A stretch of 64,000 nt of DNA from Piezodorus guildinii (lineage: Eukaryota > Arthropoda > Insecta > Hemiptera > Pentatomidae): NCBI GenBank assembly GCA_023052935.1, contig CM041298.1, positions 15,979,371-16,043,370 of the forward strand, read 5' to 3'. Every line of letters starts with the position of its first letter. Positions within the stretch are counted from its first letter, which is position 1. Position numbers and translations under genes: made by a program. This document shows, piece by piece, positions 49,201 to 59,800 of the stretch. Below the pieces are notes generated by a model. That model was not told the DNA's origin, ran no database searches, and saw only the letters and a program-made list of their open reading frames with translations.

Positions 49201-52200
49201 CACGTAGAGAAATTCAAGTATTTAGGTTCAATGATAACAAGAAAAAATGAAATCCAGGAAGAAATAAAGTCCCAGTTAAAGGTGGGAAATGCGTGTTATT
49301 ATTCAGTTGCTAAATTACTTAGCTCGCGGCTTTTGTCTAAAAACTTAAAGGTTAGAATTTTTAAAACTATTATTCTTCCGACGGTTCTTTACAGATGTGA
49401 ACGTGGCCGCTTACTTTGAAGGGTGAACAACGGCTTAAGGTTTTCGAAAATAAGGTACTGCGTAAAATATTTGGTCCGAAGAGAGATGAGGCCACTGGGG
49501 AGTTTAGAAGGTTGCACAACGCCGAATTGCGGAGTTTGTACCCTGTGAATATAATTGAGTTGATAAAATCGCGGAGACTCAAATGGGCGTAAAGTTGTTG
49601 GGCTCGGTGAGGAAAGAATTCCGAGAAAGTTGGTATTCGGTGAACCGACTGGTAGATGTCCGAAAGGTAGGCCGAAGCGTCGATGTGAGGATTGCATTAA
49701 GGCTGATCTCGGGGGCTTGGGCTTGACCGGCGAACATTGGACGAGTCTGTGCAGGCGAAGTTTGGTGGTATCGGCATCGAACCTTCGGGTTCGGTAAGCC
49801 TATTATTATTATTATTAATTCATTGCTTTATTAGTTTTTATTACTTTCTATTGTTTTCAACTCAAAAAGTATTCACTTTTCAACTCAATACTTTTTTATT
49901 TTTACTGTTTTTTTAAATTATTTTAATGTTTTCATGGCAAGTTATTTATTTACAACCAAACATTTACACTGTACCGTTATTTTTTAGTCCTGATGAAGGC
50001 CCGCATTGTGGTTCAAAACTTTGGTTTAATGACTGCCTTACAAACGTTCTTATACTTCATATTAATCACTCAGTCAACTATTTAATTTTTAATGATTATA
50101 TTTTATATTAATTACAGATGAATATGATGTTTCTAAAAATGTATTAATAAATACTGATAGTTGTACGAAGCCTTATAAATTGTACAAAAAACATTCTACC
50201 CATTACATAGCACTAATTAATTATTTATTTAATAGATATAATTATATTTTTAAATTCATAACATTTAAAAAACATGAAGATATTGTGTTATTATTAACAA
50301 GTTCTATGTTGATTTTACAGAGAAAACAATATGAGAATGAAACAGCCATTAAGGAACTTGTTGGTTGGCTTAAATGTTTAGATTCATTGGATTATGTTGA
50401 AAAGCAAACGGAATTAGTTAAATATATGCTAGCCGGTAATATGTTTGACTGGGGTGCCAAAGAAGTAGCCAAACTTATGATGGATGGAAAATTAAACTTT
50501 CAACAAGCCATGGATAAGCTGCCTGGTAATTAATTTATTTATTTTTTATCAGGAAATATCCCCAAGCAAGTAAGGATTTAGTAAACATTATGTTTATTAG
50601 GATTTTATTATTTTCTTTCCTGTTTATTATATTAATTTAGACTTAAAGCAAGCGGACTGAATCTCATATACATAATAAAATAACAAAATTTGCTAAAGGA
50701 CATTTTTAAAAAATTGATGTATTTGTATTCTGATTACTTTGATGAACATATCATCTGATTTTATGATAAAAAAAAACCTATTCCTTTGAAATATGCATTT
50801 GACAAATGTAATTACTTCCAAATGCTACTAAGTACAGATTTAATTTCATTCCTAATCATAGTAAAACATTTTCTTTCATACTGTAAAAATAATTTTACTT
50901 TCACTTACTATATATAGTAAGGGAAAGTATTGCGATCGTGAAAATTTTCGAATTCCAGTTTTCAACGGAAATACTATTTTAGGGTCCCCTGAGTCAAAAT
51001 AACTAAGTCCCGCAAAAAGGTGTGTGTGTGTGGTAACTCCTGGGCGGAAACGGTAAGTCCTATGAAACTGAAATTTCATATTTTAGACAAATATACGCAT
51101 GAGACATTACAAAACCTTTTTCATCAAAATGAGCTTACCAGAAGAGCTACTTTATACCATGCATTTGGCACCTTTTTTCGATTTTCTCGAAAATGGTCCT
51201 GACGATTTTGATTAAACTCACTATATCGATGTAAAATTTAATGGGCTTTAATATCATGTAGGTTTCATTTGGATTAAAATGGTTCTTTCTTTCTCTAAAG
51301 TACCTTTAATTTTGTTGATTATATAAAAATAACTATATTATCTTGTTACCACTGATAAAAAACAGGTAAATATATAAATTGAATGAATTCAATACCCAAC
51401 TAAAGGAGAAAACAGAAAAAATATTTTTTTAATGCAATTTTTCGTTTTTGAACATAAGAACAGTAATATACATGTATGATATACCGTTGGAAAGCTAAAG
51501 ATTTTAGAAAAAATATTATCTCATACACAAGCTTTTAAAAGTTAATAAAGAGTGATGAAATGAAGATAAAACTAAGGGATTATTTTAGATAATAATATAA
51601 TAGATTTTTTAATAAAACACATGTTTCTATAGTAATTCTATTCAGCTAATTCTTTAATGGTTTCACTCATTTTTATCTCTTACTGTATTTGAAAATTTTT
51701 TAATCGATTCTAAAAAAGAAAGTAAGTGAAAGTCGTGTGTTGCCCGCACCAGATTTTTTTCATTTTGAAGGAAATTTAATTCTCTATTAAATAGCATTAA
51801 CAACAACAGGTGTTTATCAATCTGGACGAACGGATTTTTTCCTAAATTCCTTATTTGGGTTCTACATATCATGAAACGTTAGCCCTTAAATGTTGAAGGG
51901 GGAGGAGATAATTTATAATTTTTTTTTTTTTCAATTATTGTTAGATTTATTTATTATTATTATTACTAAGGCTGGATAATGGTTATGCTTGAAAGCAGAA
52001 CCCTAGCATCGGAATTATCCAATACCATGCTAAGGATCAAACCAAATGGTGGCTGCCCTCAGGGTGGCGTTTTATCGCCTCTACTTTGGTGTTTAGTGAT
52101 TGATCCACTGATCAAGAAACTAAACTCCCAAGGCTTCTATACACAGGGCTACGCAGACGATATCGCAATTCTGATAGGAGGCAAACATCAATGCGTAGTA

Positions 52201-53818
52201 TCCTCTCTACTAAAACATGCAACACATATTCTTTGTGATTGGTGTGAATCCTCTGGACTTAACATCAATCCACAAAAGATTAAGGTTTGCACTTTTACAC
52301 ACAAAAGAAAGGTAAACATGAACTTACCTAGTATTAACGGTACACAGCTCACCAACTCCAAAGAAGTTAAGCATTTAGGGGTCATTCTTGACCACAAATT
52401 GCGGTGGGACAATCATATCTCCTATATTGCCGGAAAAGCTCTAAAATGCCTATGGGCATGTAAAGGCGCAATTAATAATGCTTGGGGACTCAAACCCCAA
52501 ATCGTCTACTGGCTCTACATCACAGCCATTAGACCAATGATCACCTACTCCTCCGTAATATGGTGGCACAGAGCTCACATAGGGAACAATAATAAGACAC
52601 TTTGCAAATTGCAAAGGCTTGCTTGCCTCATGATAACCGGGGCAATTAAGACCACTCCAACAGCTGCGATGAAGACAATGTTGAATATCATGCCTCTAGA
52701 TTTGGAGGTGGAAGCGCATGCGCTGAGAACCATTTATCGCTTCACCAAAGTAGGTAAGTGCTCTAACAAGTTCACCCACCAAGGTCATTGCAACTTACTT
52801 AGCAGGCTCAATGAAAATAACATCCTAGCTATGCCTTCAGACCTACAAATCCGGAAGTTTATCAATGCTTACTACACTGTTAACATTGATGAATCAAGGA
52901 AGCACATACCCAAACACGGTATTAACTGCTACACTGATGGCTCACTAATGGACAGCGGCTCAGGTGCTGGTGTCTGGAGGAAAGACAAACCACAATCCGG
53001 GGTCAGTATTCCACTAGGCAAACACACAACAGTTTTTCAAGCTGAACTTCTTGCTATTCTCCACTGTGCTACTGACTTGTGCTCTGAAGGCATTAGTGGC
53101 AAAAAGATTTTTATCTACACTGATAGTCAGGCAGCACTAGGAGCCCTAAACAATCACACAACCACCTCAAAAGTCGTTGAAGCATGTAATCTGACCCTAA
53201 ACTGTCTTGCTAAGAAGAACACTGTTAACGTTGAATGGGTACCTGGTCATTCTGGGTTCAGTGGGAACGAAAAAGCTGATGAATTAGCTAGGCAGGGATC
53301 GTTAACGATTCCCATCACACCAGAACCCCTCAGTGGAATTAGCCTAAGCTATGCCTTTAGGTTCATCAATCAATCCTATTTAAATAAATACAAACAAATT
53401 TGGCTAAATAAGGGACCTAGACAATCACTCAAATTCCTAGATGGTCCTTGTACCAGCAGAAGGAGGTGTCTTCTTGGTATGAGTAGGACATGCCTGAGGA
53501 CATTGACTGCTGTCTACACTGGACACAGCAAACTTAACTACCATATGTTTAAACTTGGTATTTCCGACAACCCTCTATGCAGACTATGCGGCATGGATGA
53601 TGAAACATCATTTCACATAGTCTGCCACTGCGACAAGCTAGCCATGTTGAGGTTCACCTTATTTGGTGAAGACCGCCTAGAAAACCCCACTAACAATAAA
53701 CTTGTTAATCCCAATAGCCTTCTGAAGTTTGCTTCTGCCACTAAACTCGTGTTTTAAATCTAACATTGCGTAATCCTATGGCGCACAATAGACCGTTTGG
53801 TCGCGGTGCAACCCAAGC

Positions 53819-53874
<56 letters not shown>

Positions 53875-56800
53875 TTTATTACTGGAAGTTTTAAATTTTA
53901 ATGTGAAATGAATGGAATAAATTGGTTTGATTGACAACAGATGATAGAGAAATATTTGTAATTCCTATAAAATTTCCATAATGGATATAGTACCTTTTGA
54001 AAATCATATCAATTTTAAAAATCATATTATGGTATCATATTTTTACTTATGAACTTTGGATTTTAGAAAGACCGTGGCTTATTGATGATCTGGATAGCTG
54101 GACCAAGAGATTCAAAGAATACAATTATAAATCAGTAATGATATTCGCAGATAACAGTGGTTACGATTTCATTCTAGGTGTATTACCATTTGCAAGAGAG
54201 CTCGTAAGAAAAGGAGCAAAGGTAATGATAATATAGAATAGAAAGTAAATTTTATTCTGGGACAGTGTCCCTTGAGAATAACAAATTTGTACAGTTTATA
54301 ATATACTACATGTCTGACCTACAGATAAAATGAACATAATTAACTGATATTTACAATTATGGATAAATATATACAAAATAAAATAAACAAATAAAATAAT
54401 TGAAATAAAAACAATCCTCACAAAATAAATGTGTTGAACAAAATGAAAAATAAATGATTTTAAATGTAAAACAAAAATAAGTAAATAAATAAAGGAATAT
54501 TTACAATAAAAACAGGTCTAAGGGAAGATTGCAATTGATATAATTAAAATAGTAGGTTTCTATTATCTTCCAAAAAAAGTTTTTTATAGAAAAACTTTAA
54601 CGAGTCAACGTTTCGGGGCCTTCCCCATCATCAGGACTCACTAAAATATATCAACAATTAATAATTAACATCAAAATACAACGATTCAATATAACGACTT
54701 ATAAAGATTAACAACATTCAAATAACAGTATTACATAAAAAATTATTTTTTTACCTGAGTTGTCTGACAAGTTAAAAATCCATTTTTATAATTTAAAAAT
54801 GATGTCAAAAAAGTCTTTAAAATAAAATTATATTGCACAGGGAACAACAATCATCCCACCTCACATATTCTTTGGCCCCTTATGGATTAGGGTCATCCTA
54901 TTTACTGTAAACGTACACTGAATTATTATTTAAATAGGTCAACAATGCAATCCTACAATTTTAACTTTTCTATTGCATCTGCATAGTGAGAACTTAAGTG
55001 TTTTGATTCAAAGATTCATTGTATATTGATGTTAATTATTAATTATTGATGTATTTTAGTGAGTCCTGATGATGGGAAAGGCCCCCGAAACGTTGACTTG
55101 TTAAAGTTTTTCTGCAAAAAAACTTTTTTTGGAAGATAATAGAAACCTACTATTTTAATTATAGGAATATTTAGATTATTCTGATACTTAGTTTTCTAAG
55201 AATAACATAAGCTTTAAAATAATAAAGGATCTTTAATTGGCTAAGAATTAATGAAATATAAACTAATTAAAAAATAAATGTAAAATAATATACTGCAAAA
55301 ATAAGAAACAAATTCTTCTACTGACAATATAAAAAATACTGTAACGATTGAAACAAAAGAAGTTTTCAAGATAAAAAACTTGAAAATTCGAATATACAAT
55401 ATTCAATCTATATTTGAAAAATATAAATAGTTATAAAATAAAAAATATCTCAAAAATGGCAATGCCTATGAAGCTGATTTTTTAGGTTTCCTTTGCTGCC
55501 TAGATGTGAGATAAGGTTGGCAAAAATGTTCGCTATAAGTGATTTTAAAAAAAAAAATTGTTTAATAATAACTTAAAAATTATACATCTCCTTAAAGGTT
55601 ACAAATACTCATTTGAGAGATAATAAAATTTCTTACTAAAAGAATACAAAATTATCTTAATTTGTCCAGTATTAGCAAAGATACTGGGATATATATAATG
55701 AATGCATTTGAGCATATTGGGCTTTGTGTCCATATTGTTGTGTGCTCTGGTTCCCATGGAAACATGTTCAATTTTTATGGGCTTTAAAAAATTTATTTCA
55801 ATAGGCTAAAAAACGTTTCATTTTAAGAAGATTTCAGAAATTATTACTGATACCTAAACGAGAAATATTCAGATTCAAGGCTGTATCCACAAGTTAGGAT
55901 AATTGATTAAATTGCTAAAAAGTTATGATGATATAGAAATCCTGTATAATAATCATTATTATTATTTTATCCCATTCTGGTGTATTTAATTGTTTATTAT
56001 TTTTATATTTTTCACCCATAATTATTTTTTTAAATTTATTTACTTTATTATTATTATTATTTTATTTTTTTTTAGTAGGTTTTTTGTACATTTTTCCAGC
56101 TATTCTTACTACCTTCTACTACGTGTTCAATTAGTGTCAGACCAAAATATTATTGTTGATTTTAAGGAAACCCGAAAACATTTCAAACATAATTAACAAT
56201 TGCTTGTATATTGTAATTATGTTGATAAATCTTTTCCATCTCTCTATCTATGACGATATACAATGGTTATGTTTAAAAGCTAAAATGTATTGAGAAATTA
56301 TGGGTATTCTGCCTTCTACATATTCTACATAATGAGGTGTTATTGCATTGGGTCGTAACACATGAAATGAGAGACTAGGGGTTACCTGTAGCATGGTGGC
56401 TGGCTTAACAGCCTCCTATGCCCAAGGTCCCGGGTTCAAAACCCCCAGGTGGCCCTAGGATTTTTTCATGGGAGTAAAAAATCCTTAGTTATGCCCTCCT
56501 TCGGAGAATTTTAAAAGGTGGTTCCGAGCCTGTGCGATGTCAGATACTCGTTAAAGATCCCTATCCTAATTAAACCTGGATAGGTGAAATTTAGGACTCC
56601 TGCTGTAGCTTCATTCTATTAGCCACAGCAGCATAAAGGGAAGTTAAATAAATAAATCTAACATATTTTTTATTCGAAGTATTGCCATGTATCAAACCTT
56701 AAATATTGAAAAGTATAAAAGACGAGTAGAAGTGTTGCCGGGCTCTAGCCAGGAAGATTCTTGGAAGGGCAGTGCAAAAAATATACACCCTGCCACTCCA

Positions 56801-59800
56801 AGTGCACCTACACCTACGCGGGAGTCAGAGAGAAGATCTTGAAAAGGACACATATCCGCTGACAGGATTTAATCTTTTTTAGTCAAGTAATTTATACAGT
56901 CCCTTGATCTTATTATGTATAATCTGTATCTTAATAAACCATTGATTTATTTGTTTATGTTTCTCAATAAATTGGATAACACATACCCCTTTGGAAAGGT
57001 TTCCAATTATATTCCCTTAGTTTAACCCATGTTTTAAATGAGTACAATCATAGCAGTATTTACCATAATTTTCGATACACTTCTGCCAACATTGTCAATG
57101 TTATTAAATTTATTTTAAAATAGCAATAGTAAAACTTTGCTATATTATTTTATTGTATTATTATTTTTTTTTTTATATTGTAAGCATAGCCAAAGGGTAC
57201 AGTTATATAGTATACAGTATATCTTATACTAGTATAATATAAATAAAATAAACTTCTTAACATAATGGTATTAAAATTTAATGTTATATTCTAGGTTGTG
57301 ATATGTGCTAATGGAGAGCCTATTATAAATGATGTGACATTTTATGAATTGAAAGATCTCTTTGAAGAACTTAAGAAATATTGTCCAATATTGAGAAAAG
57401 CCATAGAAGAAGAGTCTTTGAGTATCATGAAGATGGCAAAAAGCAGTTGTTGCTTAGATTTATGGTAAGATATTATTAGCAAATATTATGTGTACTCTGC
57501 AAGAGGTGGTCTAGTGGATAGGGCACCAGAGTACTAATATTTGGATCCTGGGTCTGATAATTATTGGAAGGATAATTATTTTTTATCTTACATCAGCTGT
57601 GAGGCAACCCTGGTAATAGGAGGTCATCCAGCCTCTAAAAAGTGGATACTAAAATTTTGAGGAAAAGCATGGTAGACTAATCTTGATCTCTTATAAGCAG
57701 TACAAAGTTCCTAATGTATATAGACCCTTCATGGGTTGTAGTCGGTTATAAGTTTATTTTCTATTTTATTTTGTTTTATTATTTTCAATAATGAACCTTT
57801 GTAATCAAGCCAAAAAAAAAAAAAAAGAAAAGAAAAGAAAAATTACTCCCTCTCAAAATTTGAGAACTTACATTTTAAGTCTGTCATACGAATTAATAAG
57901 TAAATACCTTTTTCCATAGTGAGTAGTGCTATTTGATAGAGAATTAAATTTCCTACAAAACAAATAAAGAATCATTGAAATCGGTTCAGAAATAGCAGAT
58001 GTATAGCGTTTTGAAATTAGCAGTGCTGATAAGCCATTTTTTCTTTGAATTATTTAATTGCTTTTTATGTTAGTTAATTCCCTATAAACAGCTGTACCAT
58101 AATATAGTTATTTCGAAATAATAAACCATCGTGTAATAATTTGCAGAATTTTTTTAGCTTAGCTATTGATGTTTTTGAAAAAAGTAAAATAAATATAAAC
58201 TGTTACTTATTACTTGATTAATCTTACGATATTTTGCACGGAATTCGAGCACATTTGTGTCCCAAATTATAAAAAATTTACTTAAATGGTTTTTAAGCAG
58301 CAGAAATTTTACTTTTTTCTTAAATGAAATAAAATAATTAAGTCTTATGTAATCACTACCATGTTCATTATACAAATATAATTACCATCATTTATTAAAG
58401 TACCTTATCTTTAATAGCTGGAGGCTTCTCTTCACTAAAAGGTACATTTAAGGAAGAAAATAATATATTTACTCTTACCATAAGGGGTCACCTGTGGTGT
58501 AGTGGCTAGCATAACAATCTTATACACCCAAGGTAGCGGGTACAAACCTGGAAAGTGATCCTAGGATTTTTTATTGAGAGTGAAAAATCCTTGGTTATGC
58601 CCTCCTTTGTAGATTATATAAAATGGTGGTCTTAAGCCTGTCCGATGACAGGTACTCATTAAAGATCCCTATCCTTATAAAGCCTGGATAGACACAATAT
58701 AGGACTCCCACTGTAGCATTGTCCAATTAGCCACAGCAAGAGGAAGGCTAGCACACTAGTCTCCCAGGCTAAAGGTTCTGAGTTTGAATCCCAGTTTCGG
58801 AGGGACTTTTTCAAGCATTTAATAAATGGGGATTCACTCACAGCCTCTCCCCCGGGGATGTGAGACCCTTCAGTCAACTGGTGGCCACTCACAAAATTAG
58901 GCATAGGGAGTGATGACCCTATTCTATGAGAAACGTGAGTGTAATCTACCTGGAGATTACACTGCGAGACCAAGAGCCTCCTACACAGCCTGTTGCCACT
59001 GGAAAAAAAAATGAGAGTTGGTTCAGGGTGCAGTCAATTTAACACACAATTAAGCGTAAAACTTATTTTATTAATATTTCACAGAGAAATATGTATACAC
59101 ACGTATGCACTATATTTTTATATTTTAATTTTTCACACTTTATGAAAGAATGGACATTTTGTACTTCATAGATTTATAACTCTTTTTCTCTTACTGTTAA
59201 AGTATTTTTTAATTTTTAACTTTATAATGTCTCAATATTATAACTATTTCATCACAATTTTTTAACTTTCATCACTTTTTTTAACTTTATAACGTCTCAC
59301 TATTATAACTATTTGATCACTATATTTTTTTCTTTTTTTTTCATACTTTCAAAAGTTAACTACAATTAATTAACTAATTAAAAACTGTAAAAAATAACAC
59401 AACTTTTATTAAAATTTCTTTCCCCCCTTTTTGTTTTTTAGAAATTATTACATTTATCAATTGTCATTACTACTATTTCACTTTGTTTGTAATCTTCAGT
59501 ATACATTTTTTTTTTTCTTGTCATCTTTATATATTGTATTTCACTGCTGGTTGTTATCTTTGTTTTTTTTTTTTGTTTTTTTCTATAATTTAGCCCGAAA
59601 TGTCGGCACCCATAAATTAAGTTTACGCTTAATTGTGTGTTAAATTGACTGCACCCTGAACCAACTATTCTCATATATACACACAGTCAACCATTGTCAC
59701 TTCATGAAAAAAAAAAAAAAATACAAACTCTTACTATAAACTTATGGTAAATGTAAATTTAAATCAACACAAAATGAAATATTCGTGAGCAAATCCATGG

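Noticed and set aside
59431..59643. Hydrophobic 70-residue frame
   Set aside because: Phe/Leu-rich translation of the T-rich centre of a foldback element.
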